Assembly (NCBI RefSeq): GCF_002002725.1
Contig: NZ_MUNW01000090.1
Location: 1-37,442 of the forward strand
Source of the DNA: Sinorhizobium sp. A49
Lineage (GTDB): Bacteria; Pseudomonadota; Alphaproteobacteria; Rhizobiales; Rhizobiaceae
Direction of reading: 5' to 3'
Length of the DNA stretch: 37,442 bases
Shown in pieces: positions 28,283 to 36,192 of the stretch (position 1 is the stretch's first letter; every line of letters begins with the position of its first letter). The position numbers were made by a program, and so were the translations under genes. The notes under the pieces were generated by a model. It saw only the letters and a list, made by a program, of their open reading frames with translations, ran no database searches and had not been told where the DNA came from.

Positions 28283-29203
28283 GTGAGCATCACGATCACG
28301 ACCGCCCCCTGCTGCTGGGGCGTGGACGACGTCAACAATCCCAACCTGCCGGCCTGGAGCCGCGTATTCGACGAGGCGGCGGCTGCCGGTTATGGCGGGC
28401 TCGAACTTGGGCCATACGGCTATGTTCCGCTCGACGACCGGCTGGTTGCTGCAGCGCTTGCCGAGCGCAACCTCTTCATCGTCGCCGGCACGATCTTCGA
28501 CGATCTGGTTTCACCCGATAATCGCGACAGCCTGCTGCGCCAGACGGACGAGATCTGCGCCGTGATCACCAGGCTGCCGCAGCCACCACAGGTGGCCGGC
28601 CAGAGGTTTGCAACGCCCTATCTGACCGTCATGGACTGGGGGCACGACGAACGGGATTATGCGGCCGGGCATTTCGACCGCGCGCCGCGGCTTTCGGTTG
28701 AGGCCTGGGCCGCCATGGTCGCCAATATCAAGGCGATCGCCGAGCGCGCCGGCACCTATGGCGTGCGCGCCGTGATCCACCCCCATGTCGGCGGCTACAT
28801 CGAATTTGCCGACGAGATCGAACGGATCGCCCGCGACGTGCCGCAGGAGATCGCCGGCTTCTGCCTCGACACCGGCCACGCCTATTATGCCGGCATGGAC
28901 CCGGTGGAGACGCTGAGACGCTATGCCGACCGGCTCGATTACGTCCATTTCAAGGATATCGACCAGGCGGTGTTCGACCGTGTGATGGGCGAAAGGATCC
29001 GCTTCTTCGAGGCCTGCGCTCAAGGCGTGATGTGCCCGATCGGGCGAGGGGTGCTCGACTATCCCGCCATCAGACAAGCGCTGGCCGACATCGGCTACCA
29101 CGGCTTCATCACGGTCGAGCAGGAGCGCGATCCGCGAAGCGTGGCGGGCAGCCTGGCCGACGTCAAGGAAAGCCGCGATTACCTCCGCTCGGTCGGCTTC
29201 TGA
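28283..29203 (+). CDS. Sugar phosphate isomerase/epimerase (TIM barrel), second paralogue
   Basis: A 306-residue IolE-like TIM-barrel protein. Visible motifs are APCCWGVDDVNNPNLPAWSR, GYGGLELGPYGYVPLD, VRAVIHPHVGGYIEF (metal site His and Glu), IAGFCLDTGHAYYAGMDP, YVHFKDID and GFITVEQERD. These suit a divalent-metal isomerase, epimerase or dehydratase acting on keto-sugar substrates. The start is GTG at 28283 with GAGG nine bases upstream; a TTG at 28268 is the alternative, but its region is the ribosome-binding site. Middle gene of the operon; the substrate is unknown. Confidence 0.88.
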   Translation: MSITITTAPCCWGVDDVNNPNLPAWSRVFDEAAAAGYGGLELGPYGYVPLDDRLVAAALAERNLFIVAGTIFDDLVSPDNRDSLLRQTDEICAVITRLPQPPQVAGQRFATPYLTVMDWGHDERDYAAGHFDRAPRLSVEAWAAMVANIKAIAERAGTYGVRAVIHPHVGGYIEFADEIERIARDVPQEIAGFCLDTGHAYYAGMDPVETLRRYADRLDYVHFKDIDQAVFDRVMGERIRFFEACAQGVMCPIGRGVLDYPAIRQALADIGYHGFITVEQERDPRSVAGSLADVKESRDYLRSVGF

Positions 29204-29313
29204 TTTGTAATCAGTACGCGATCGCGGCGCACGCATCTGATTTTGCGCATGTCGTTGCCGCTGGCACTTTGCTGCCCTCGCACGCCATGCCCCTTTGAAC
29301 AGGAAACGAGACC

Positions 29314-30477
29314 ATGACGGACACGAAGAGAAGGCCGATCCGCTGGGCGATGGTCGGTGGCGGGCGCGGCAGCCAGATCGGCTCGATCCACCGATCGGCA
29401 GCGCTCAGGGACAGCATGTTCGAGCTGGTGGCTGGCGCCTTCGATATCGATGCCGAGCGGGGCCGCGCCTTCGGCGTCGACCTTGGCCTCGATGCGGCGC
29501 GCAGCTATGCGGACTATGCGGCGATGTTTGCCGCCGAGGCCGCGCGGCCCGACGGCATCGAGGCGGTGTCGATCGCCACGCCGAACAACACGCATTTTGC
29601 GATCTGCAAGGCGGCGCTGGAGCACGACCTGCATGTGGTCTGCGAAAAGCCGCTCTGCTTTACTGTGGCAGAAGCCGAGGAATTGAAATCGCTGTCTGCG
29701 GCGCGCGGCCGCATCGTCGGCGTCACCTATGGTTATGCCGGCCACCAGATGATCGAGCAGGCCCGCGCCATGGTGCGGCACGGCGATCTCGGGGAGATCC
29801 GCATCGTCAACCTGCAGTTCGCCCATGGCTTCCACAGTGCCGCCGTCGAGGAGCAGAACCCGTCGACCCGCTGGCGCGTCGATCCGAAATTTGCAGGGCC
29901 GAGCTACGTGCTCGGCGATGTCGGAACGCACCCGCTTTACCTCTCCGAGGTGATCCTGCCGCACCTGAAGATCAAGCGGCTGATGTGCGCCCGCCAGAGC
30001 TTCGTCAAGAGCCGGGCGCCGCTCGAAGACAATGCCGTGACCTTGATGGAATACGACAACGGCGCCATCGCCAACATCTGGTCGAGCGCCGTCAATGCCG
30101 GCTCGATGCACGGCCAGAAGCTGCGCATCGTCGGCTCAAAGGCCAGTATCGAATGGTGGGACGAGCGGCCGAACCAGCTTTCCTATGAGGTCCAGGGCGA
30201 GCCGGTGCGCATCCTCGAGCGCGGCATGGACTATCTCTACCCCGAGGCGCGTATCGACGACCGCATCGGCGGCGGCCATCCGGAAGGCCTGTTCGAGGCC
30301 TGGGCCAATCTCTATCGCCGTTTCGGGCTGGCGATCAGCGGCACGCACGCCCTTGCGCCCGAAGGGCTCGAAAATCTCGTCTTTCCCGGTATCGACGCTG
30401 GGCTCGAGGGCGTGCGCTGGGTGGAAAACTGCGTGCGCTCGGCCGATGCCGGCGGCATCTGGGTGGATTATCGCTGA
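29314..30477 (+). CDS. Gfo/Idh/MocA-family oxidoreductase
   Basis: A 387-residue NAD(P)-dependent sugar or inositol dehydrogenase. The N-terminal Rossmann motif is AMVGGGRGSQIGSIHR, and the family signature is VCEKPLCFTVAEAEEL (Glu-Lys-Pro). The C-terminal substrate domain contains GDVGTHPLYLSEVI with the catalytic-position Asp and His. Relatives oxidise hydroxyls of sugars, cyclitols and related glycosides. ATG 29314 follows AGGAAACGAG. It is the third gene of the LacI-controlled operon (110 bases after the second TIM gene). The exact substrate is unknown. Confidence 0.9.
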   Translation: MTDTKRRPIRWAMVGGGRGSQIGSIHRSAALRDSMFELVAGAFDIDAERGRAFGVDLGLDAARSYADYAAMFAAEAARPDGIEAVSIATPNNTHFAICKAALEHDLHVVCEKPLCFTVAEAEELKSLSAARGRIVGVTYGYAGHQMIEQARAMVRHGDLGEIRIVNLQFAHGFHSAAVEEQNPSTRWRVDPKFAGPSYVLGDVGTHPLYLSEVILPHLKIKRLMCARQSFVKSRAPLEDNAVTLMEYDNGAIANIWSSAVNAGSMHGQKLRIVGSKASIEWWDERPNQLSYEVQGEPVRILERGMDYLYPEARIDDRIGGGHPEGLFEAWANLYRRFGLAISGTHALAPEGLENLVFPGIDAGLEGVRWVENCVRSADAGGIWVDYR

Positions 30478-30541
30478 GGCTGAGGTCGTTTGCGACCGGG
30501 AGTCCTGCGTCTAAGACAAGGCGCAGGCCCGCCTATGTCGA

Positions 30542-30925
30542 TCAGCGAAGCGGCGTGCAACCCTTGACGTGAGGCGCCTTGACGCGGCCGGCCTGAAGGT
30601 CGCTCCAGAGCGGCAGCGACGGATCGGGACCGCCCAATGTCGCTTCGAAGGTAGCCCGATCCAGCTTGACCAGGCGCCCGGCCGTGGTGATGCTGACCAA
30701 CTCTTTCTTGCTGACAACGGCTATGCTGACATTCATGCGGCAGAAAAACCGCTTGTCGCCGTTCGACGCCACCCAGCCCTGCGAGCCGGCCTTGTTTTTC
30801 GTGAGTTTGCTGACCTTGTAGCCCTGCTTTTCGAGCTGGGCCAAGGATTCCGCGTGGGCCAGGCCCGGCATGAGGGCAAAGCCGATGACCGCGGCGGCGA
30901 GCAATGTCTTGACTGAAATGGACAT
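30542..30925 (-). CDS. Small secreted protein of unknown function
   Basis: A 127-residue protein with a clean Sec signal peptide (MSISVKTLLAAAVIGFALMPG, cleavage after AHA). The mature part (~100 residues) has two Cys (near CRMNVSIAVV and the end, VKGCTPLR) that could form a disulfide, and no recognised domain. Start 30925 follows AGGGG. Stand-alone gene at the end of the sugar operon on the opposite strand. It resembles conserved hypothetical exported proteins of rhizobia; I cannot name a function. Confidence 0.8.
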   Translation of the reverse strand: MSISVKTLLAAAVIGFALMPGLAHAESLAQLEKQGYKVSKLTKNKAGSQGWVASNGDKRFFCRMNVSIAVVSKKELVSITTAGRLVKLDRATFEATLGGPDPSLPLWSDLQAGRVKAPHVKGCTPLR

Positions 30926-31303
30926 AAAATTTCAACCCCTGATTATAGTATGCAACCTGCTCTACGTTCCGGCGATGGTGAGCGCAACTTGGATTTGTCG
31001 CGTTGCTTAACGCTGAAAACGGCTTGGGCGATTGGTTCTGCGGTCACGCGGCAACGAAGCGAGGGGGTAGGCGGTGGCGACAAGCACGATCGTGACAATG
31101 CCGGTACACTTTCCGCAACGCTGGCGCCTGCGCGCAACCGCTTGACGCGCCTGTTTTTGCCGATCCTGCAGTCCGTCAATCTGTGGTCTTTCGCGCCGAC
31201 GCTTCCTTGAGGAAATGGCATGTCGCGTTGTTCTTCGCTCCGGCCTTGCCATTCGCACGAATCCGGCTAAACCGAAATTCCGGCCACCTCAAAGGGAGAT
31301 GTC
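30926..31303. other. Intergenic region between divergent secreted-protein and LysE genes
   Basis: About 380 bases that hold two outward promoters. I see no gene, palindrome above 7 bp arms, or RNA gene. The AAAGGGAG site of the LysE gene lies at its right end. Confidence 0.5.
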
Positions 31304-31936
31304 ATGCCGGATTTTTCCACACTCGCACTTTTTGCCGCCGCCTCGCTGGTGCTGACCGCGACGCCCGGTCCCGATATGTTGCTGATTGCGTCACGCAGCG
31401 TCAGCCAGGGGCAGGGGGCGGGGTTTCTCACCTATGCCGGCATTGCGCTTGGCACCTATTGCCATGCGCTTGCCGCAGCGCTGGGGCTGTCGCAACTGAT
31501 TGCCACCGTGCCGATCGCCTATGAGATCGTGCGCTGGGCCGGCTGCGCCTATCTGCTCTATCTCGCCTTTAAAACCCTGCGGTCGCAGGCGATCGATTTT
31601 TCCCCTTCCTCGTCGCTGAAACGGTTGTCGCTTCGGCGGATTTTTGGCGAGGGGCTGCTCACCAACCTGCTCAACCCGAAGATGGCGCTGTTCGTGCTGG
31701 CGCTGTTCCCGCAGTTCATCCGGCCGGAAAACGGCGCGATCATCGTGCAGACGCTGGTGCTGGCAACCGTGCTGAACGGCATCGGCTTTATCGTCAACGG
31801 AGCAGTGATCCTGCTCGGCGGGCAGATCCGCAGCCGGCTTTCCGCACCAGGCCGGTTCAAGAGGCTGCCGCAATATCTGCTCGCCGGCGTTTTTGCCGGG
31901 CTCGCCTGCCGGCTGGCGCTCGGCGCCAGGAATTAG
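31304..31936 (+). CDS. LysE/RhtB-family exporter
   Basis: A 210-residue inner-membrane exporter of amino acids or derivatives with about six hydrophobic segments. Family signatures are TATPGPDMLLIASRSVSQG near the N-terminus and GLLTNLLNPKMALFVLALFPQF in the middle. Start 31304 follows AAAGGGAGAT. It ends 83 bases before the MarR-GNAT gene in the same orientation. The long palindrome between them makes it likely the two are separately controlled, though a shared job in handling toxic amines or amino acids is possible (inference). Confidence 0.92.
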   Translation: MPDFSTLALFAAASLVLTATPGPDMLLIASRSVSQGQGAGFLTYAGIALGTYCHALAAALGLSQLIATVPIAYEIVRWAGCAYLLYLAFKTLRSQAIDFSPSSSLKRLSLRRIFGEGLLTNLLNPKMALFVLALFPQFIRPENGAIIVQTLVLATVLNGIGFIVNGAVILLGGQIRSRLSAPGRFKRLPQYLLAGVFAGLACRLALGARN

Positions 31937-31962
31937 TACGCCTAAGTCAGATCACATTCCAT

Positions 31963-32000
31963 GTTGACTCAATCAACAAATCGTTGTTGATTGAGTCAAC
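31963..32000. promoter_or_regulatory. Nested double palindrome: MarR operator candidate
   Basis: Perfect 17-base arms gttgactcaatcaacaa/ttgttgattgagtcaac around a 4-base spacer. Each arm is itself a palindrome (GTTGA-CTCAA-TCAAC), so two dimer sites lie 23 bases centre to centre, about two DNA turns, on the same face. It ends 19 bases before the MarR-GNAT start. Confidence 0.75.
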
Positions 32001-32019
32001 TTAAGGCTGGATCGCCGCG

Positions 32020-32955
32020 ATGACACTCACCAACGACCACCCCGACGTGGCGGCGCTGCGCGCCTTCAACCGGCTCTATACCAACCGCCTCGGCCTGTTG
32101 AACGCCCATCTCGACCAGAGCCCGTTCACGCTCACCGAAGCGCGCATCCTCTATGAGCTTGCTCATCGCGACGAGCCGACCGCGGCCGACCTCATGCGGA
32201 CGCTTCAAGTGGATCGTGCCCAACTGAGCCGCACGCTGAAGCGGTTTGCCGATCGTGGGCTGGTTGAGAAGTCCGAGCATCCGGAGGGTGGCCGCCGCCA
32301 GCCGATTTCGCTCACCCCCGTCGGGCGCACGACCTTCGCGGCGCTGGAGCAGAACACCTGCACGGCCATTGGCGCGCTGCTCGATACACTGGCCCCGACC
32401 GAGCGCAGGCGGCTGATCGCGGCCACCGACATCGTCAGTGAAGTCCTGGGGGAAAAGGCCGGAGGGGCGCTGCTGCTGCGCGATCTGAAGCCGGGCGATC
32501 TCGGCTGGATCATCCACCGCCAGACGGTTCTCTATGTCGAGGAATATGGCTGGAACCAGGAGTATGAGGCGCTGGCCGCCGGCATCCTGGCGGATTTCGT
32601 CAAATCCTTCGACCCGGCCCGCGAGGCCGCCTGGATTGCCGAGATCGACGGGCGGATCGTCGGTTCGATCTTCCTCGTTGAAAGCGACAAGTCCGGCGTC
32701 GCCAAGCTCAGGTTGCTCTACGTGGAGCCGGATACGCGCGGCCGCGGCGTCGGGGCGGCGCTCGTTGCCGCCTGCATCGAGCGCGCCCGCGCGGTCGGCT
32801 ACGAGACGCTCGTGCTGTGGACCAACAGCGTGCTGACCTCCGCCCGCCGTATCTACGAGCGCGCCGGCTTCACGCTGACCGAGGAAGCCCCGCATCATTC
32901 CTTCGGCAAGGATCTGGTGGGCCAGACCTGGTCGCTCGACCTCGGGCAGGCGTGA
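32020..32955 (+). CDS. MarR-family regulator fused to GNAT acetyltransferase
   Basis: A 311-residue bifunctional protein. Residues 1-145 are a MarR winged helix (LTEARILYELAHRDEPTAADLMRTLQVDRAQLSRTL, wing DRGLVEKSEHPEGGRRQPISL). Residues ~150-311 are a GNAT acetyltransferase with acetyl-CoA loop (VEPDTRGRGVGAALVAACIE). Such HTH-GNAT fusions are frequent in Rhizobiales and often control and modify small amines. The start at 32020 is supported by family length, though its ribosome-binding site is weak. The nested palindrome just upstream suggests autoregulation by a dimer pair. LysE upstream may be functionally linked. Confidence 0.92.
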   Translation: MTLTNDHPDVAALRAFNRLYTNRLGLLNAHLDQSPFTLTEARILYELAHRDEPTAADLMRTLQVDRAQLSRTLKRFADRGLVEKSEHPEGGRRQPISLTPVGRTTFAALEQNTCTAIGALLDTLAPTERRRLIAATDIVSEVLGEKAGGALLLRDLKPGDLGWIIHRQTVLYVEEYGWNQEYEALAAGILADFVKSFDPAREAAWIAEIDGRIVGSIFLVESDKSGVAKLRLLYVEPDTRGRGVGAALVAACIERARAVGYETLVLWTNSVLTSARRIYERAGFTLTEEAPHHSFGKDLVGQTWSLDLGQA

Positions 32956-33312
32956 AACGGCAAGCGGCTCGCAGCCGATAGCCGGCTGCCGTCCTTTGGC
33001 GCCAGACGGTTCCGATCCCTCGATCCGCAGGGAGGATTGGCGGCACGTTCCGAACCGGCGGTAGGCCCTTTCGGGGGGCAGGCGATGGCCTATCCGGTCG
33101 CAACCGCCTTCGCCGGATCGACCCGCCGGATGGTGCTGCGCATTGGCAACGAAAACGCCTCTGTGCGAGGCGCGGACCCGCCGGGGTGAGGGCGAACACG
33201 CCGGAATACGCGTTTGATGGGTTGAGATGGCGCCGGGCAAGGGTTATCTGGTGCCAACCACTGACGCCCCTCGGGCGGACACCCATCAAAAAACCACAAG
33301 GCGCATCCCGGC
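32956..33312. other. Intergenic region upstream of the MYG1 gene
   Basis: About 355 bases without a clear gene. A 34-codon open frame at 33085-33189 begins MAYPVATAFAGSTRRMV behind GGGGGGCAGG; it is possible but weak. Several GC hairpins (for example cctctgtgcgagg) are present; none looks like a known RNA. Confidence 0.4.
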
Positions 33313-34245
33313 ATGACCCCAGATTTCCTCGTCACCCATTCCGGTGGCTTCCATGCCGATGAGCTGATGTCGAGCGTCATCCTGACCCGGCTGTTCCCCG
33401 AGGCGAAGATCGTGCGCAGCCGCGCGCCGGAGTGGATCACGCCCGGTGGCGACCGCATCATCTACGATGTCGGCGGCGCCTATGATGCCGAAACCCGGAT
33501 TTTCGATCACCACCAGCGCGGCGCGCCGCTGCGTGACGACGGCCAGCCCTACAGCTCGTTCGGCCTGATCTGGAAGCATTATGGCCGCGACTATCTCGTG
33601 GCCTCCAATGTCCCGCAAGAGCATGTCGAGGCGGTGCACGCCTCCTTCGACCGGAGCTTCGTGCTGCCGGTCGATCTGGTCGACAACGGCGCGCTCAGCC
33701 CTTCCGTCGCCGGGCCGCTCGCCGGCCTGACGCTGCCGGCGCTGCTTGAAACCCTGAAGCCTGTCTTCGACGAGACCGATCCCGGCGCCGATGACCGCGC
33801 CTTCCATGCAGCCCTTGCCATCGCCCGCAGCTTCGTCGAGGCGAGCATCGGCCGCAGCGCCGCAAAACTGCGCGCGGAAGCCGTCGTGCACCAGGCGATC
33901 GTTGCGACCGGCGAAGGCCGCGTGCTGGAGCTGCCGATGGGCATGCCGTTCCGCCCCGCCATCGTCAAAGCCGGCGCCGATCACCTGCTGTTCGTCGTCC
34001 ACCCGCGCGACAAGGACTGGTGCCTGACCGGCATCCGCCGCGCCGACGAAGGTTTTGAGCTGCGCGCCGACCTGCCGGCCGCCTGGGCCGGCCTCACCAA
34101 CGGCGACCTGGAGGCCGCCTGCGGCGTCGCGGGCGCCACCTTCTGCCACAACGGGCGCTTCATCGCCGCCGCCAAGAGCCGTGAGGCGGCGCTGGCCATG
34201 GCGGAGCTGGCGGTGGCGGAGGCGGTTGCCGTCGAGCCCGCTTGA
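33313..34245 (+). CDS. MYG1 family protein (UPF0160)
   Basis: A 310-residue member of the MYG1 family. Conserved features are the N-terminal THSGGFHADELMSSVIL (residues 8-24; eukaryotic members read close to THNGTFHCDE), YDVGGAYDAETRIFDHHQRG with the DHH metal motif (65-67), and the C-terminal part with GTG... VHPRDKDWCLTGIRRADEGF. Eukaryotic MYG1 is a nuclear/mitochondrial 3'-5' exoribonuclease with DHH-like motifs, so a metal-dependent nuclease or phosphoesterase role is expected; no bacterial function is known to me. ATG 33313 is followed by the full family N-terminus. Convergent with the SDR gene. Confidence 0.88.
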   Translation: MTPDFLVTHSGGFHADELMSSVILTRLFPEAKIVRSRAPEWITPGGDRIIYDVGGAYDAETRIFDHHQRGAPLRDDGQPYSSFGLIWKHYGRDYLVASNVPQEHVEAVHASFDRSFVLPVDLVDNGALSPSVAGPLAGLTLPALLETLKPVFDETDPGADDRAFHAALAIARSFVEASIGRSAAKLRAEAVVHQAIVATGEGRVLELPMGMPFRPAIVKAGADHLLFVVHPRDKDWCLTGIRRADEGFELRADLPAAWAGLTNGDLEAACGVAGATFCHNGRFIAAAKSREAALAMAELAVAEAVAVEPA

Positions 34246-34313
34246 CGAAGATGACGTTGCTTCACCAGATGAGGCCCCGAAGCGCAAAGGCGAGTTAGGC
34301 CAGCTTTTTCACG

Positions 34314-35018
34314 TCACACGGATCGTGTCAGGCCACCATCGACCTTGAGGTTCTGTCCCGTGATGTAGCCCGCACCCTGCGAAGCGAGGAAGGCAACGGT
34401 TGCAGCGATTTCGGCGCTTGTGCCGTAGCGCTTCATCGGTACCGCCTCGCGCCGCTCTTCCGTGGTCGGAAGACTGTCGATCCAGCCGGGCAGAACGTTG
34501 TTCATGCGGACGTTGTCGCCAGCGTAGGTGTCGGCAAAAATCTTCGTATAGGCAGCCAGGCCAGCGCGGAATACAGCCGATGTCGGGAACATTGCCGAAG
34601 GCTCGAACGCCCAAGCGGTGGAGATATTGATGATCGCGCCGGACTTCTGTGCCTGCATGATCGGCGTGACGAGCCGCACCGGGCGAATGACATTCATCAG
34701 GTAGACGTCCAGGCCGGTGTGCCACTGCTCGTCGGTGATATCGAGGATGGAGGCTCGCGGGCCGTGTCCGGCGCTGTTGACCAGGACATCGATCCGACCC
34801 CATTTCTCCACGGTCGCGTCGACCAGGCGCTTGAGATCGTCGTTGGATTGATTGGAGCCCGTGATGCCGAGGCCTCCCAGTTCAGCCGCAAGCGCTTCGC
34901 CTTTGCCTGAAGAAGAAAGCACGGCCACTCTGTATCCATCGGCAGCCAGACGCCTGGCGCACTCGGCGCCCATGCCACTGCCGCCAGCTGTAACGATAGC
35001 CACTTTTTCTACTGACAT
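34314..35018 (-). CDS. SDR-family protein with altered catalytic residues
   Basis: A 234-residue short-chain dehydrogenase/reductase fold. The cofactor motif TAGGSGMG (10-17) and NSAG (81-84) are intact, as is Asn109. At the active site the usual Tyr-x-x-x-Lys is not present: the segment reads SAVFRAGL, aligning Ser147 with the catalytic Tyr and Arg151 with the Lys; Thr134 takes the usual Ser position. The C-terminal segment AGYITGQNLKVDGGLTRSV is typical. It therefore binds NAD(P) but may lack normal SDR activity or use another mechanism. The start at 35018 follows GAGGAG. Divergent from a GcvA-type LysR gene with 121 bases between, probably its regulator. Confidence 0.85.
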   Translation of the reverse strand: MSVEKVAIVTAGGSGMGAECARRLAADGYRVAVLSSSGKGEALAAELGGLGITGSNQSNDDLKRLVDATVEKWGRIDVLVNSAGHGPRASILDITDEQWHTGLDVYLMNVIRPVRLVTPIMQAQKSGAIINISTAWAFEPSAMFPTSAVFRAGLAAYTKIFADTYAGDNVRMNNVLPGWIDSLPTTEERREAVPMKRYGTSAEIAATVAFLASQGAGYITGQNLKVDGGLTRSV

Positions 35019-35030
35019 CTTTTGCTCCTC

Positions 35031-35054
35031 TCACACGGAATTATCACACGAATT
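35031..35054. promoter_or_regulatory. Tandem direct repeat in the SDR/LysR promoter
   Basis: tcacacggaatt followed after one base by tcacacgaatt, about 13 bases apart, just upstream of the SDR start. A possible binding site for the divergent LysR protein. Confidence 0.3.
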
Positions 35055-35139
35055 GCCTATTCCTGTGCATTGCCATACCATTTCTTCGGTGGGCTTACGA
35101 AACAGTTCAACTTTTATCTGGCAGTAGAAAAACTATTGA

Positions 35140-36030
35140 ATGCTCGACGCTCCCGGAAAGCTTCCGTCACTGAACGCCCTCAAGGCATTTGAGGCTGCGG
35201 CGCGACATCTGAATTTCAGGCTTGCTGCCGAAGAGCTCGGCGTCACCCAGGGCGCGGTCGCGCAGCAGGTTCGGGGACTTGAAGGCGAACTCGGTGTGAA
35301 GCTGTTCGAGCGGCTGCCGCGGACATTGGCGCTGACGGGCGAAGGGCGTGCCTATATCGCAGATATCCGACGGGCCTTCGAGATTATCGCAAGAGCGACG
35401 GATGCGCTGACACCGCAGCCGGTCCGTCTTACGATCAGCACCACCCCGACATTCGCGTCCAAATGGTTGATCCCCCGTCTGCCCGACTTCACGGCCCGAC
35501 ATCCGGAACTCGACCTGCATATTCTCGCCACCGAACGCATGTCCAGCTTCCAGGCTGATGGTGTCGATCTTGCTGTCCGATACGGGCGGCCGCCCTTCGG
35601 GCCGGGGTTGGCGACCGAGTTGCTGTTCGAACAGGAGATTGTCGCCGTTGGCAGCCCGATGCTGCTGTCCGGGCGGCCGCCGCCAAAGACGTCAGGCGCG
35701 TTTTCCGGCTACACGCTCCTGCACGATGCCCACAATTTTTGGCCGGAGTTCATCGAAAAACATCTCGGAAAACTGGAGCTGACGTCGTTCAAGGGGATCA
35801 GCTTCAGCCAGACATCCCATGCGATCGAGGCAGCGATCGCGGGACAGGGCATTGTTCTCGCGAACCGGGATTTCGTCCAACAGGACCTGGAGGAAGGTCG
35901 CCTCATTCTCGCGCTGGAGGGATCGCTCTTCGGACCGTCCCATTTCTATTTGGTATGGCCGCGCTATCGCAACTCCAGCTCCATCGACATGGTGGTTGCG
36001 TGGATGATCGCCGAGGCGCACCGGAAGTGA
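35140..36030 (+). CDS. LysR-family regulator (GcvA-like)
   Basis: A 296-residue LysR protein. The winged helix (SLNALKAFEAAARHLNFRLAAEELGVTQGAVAQQVRGLE) is followed by an effector domain with TTPTFASKWLIPRLPDFTARHPELDL and GVDLAVRYGRPPFGPG, segments typical of the GcvA subfamily. Start 35140 begins MLDAPGKLPSL; the ribosome-binding site is weak. It is divergent from the SDR gene. An imperfect dyad with ACTTTT/AGAAAAAC halves lies just before the start (35107-35132). Confidence 0.92.
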   Translation: MLDAPGKLPSLNALKAFEAAARHLNFRLAAEELGVTQGAVAQQVRGLEGELGVKLFERLPRTLALTGEGRAYIADIRRAFEIIARATDALTPQPVRLTISTTPTFASKWLIPRLPDFTARHPELDLHILATERMSSFQADGVDLAVRYGRPPFGPGLATELLFEQEIVAVGSPMLLSGRPPPKTSGAFSGYTLLHDAHNFWPEFIEKHLGKLELTSFKGISFSQTSHAIEAAIAGQGIVLANRDFVQQDLEEGRLILALEGSLFGPSHFYLVWPRYRNSSSIDMVVAWMIAEAHRK

Positions 36031-36192
36031 ATGACGACCACTCCTGACGCACTCCCACTGTTCGGCGTGCTTAAGAGATGGCCGTCACAGGGCGTTGACC
36101 CGAACGGCCCGCTCCGTTCGCGTTCGGTCTGTGCATCTTGAATGGAACTGGCATGCGATGTGGGCCAAGCCGACAATATGCCTCCCCAAACC

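Noticed and set aside
33085-33189. 34-codon frame upstream of the MYG1 gene
   Set aside because: It has a G-rich stretch that could act as a ribosome-binding site, but the translation is Arg/Pro-rich and nothing supports function.
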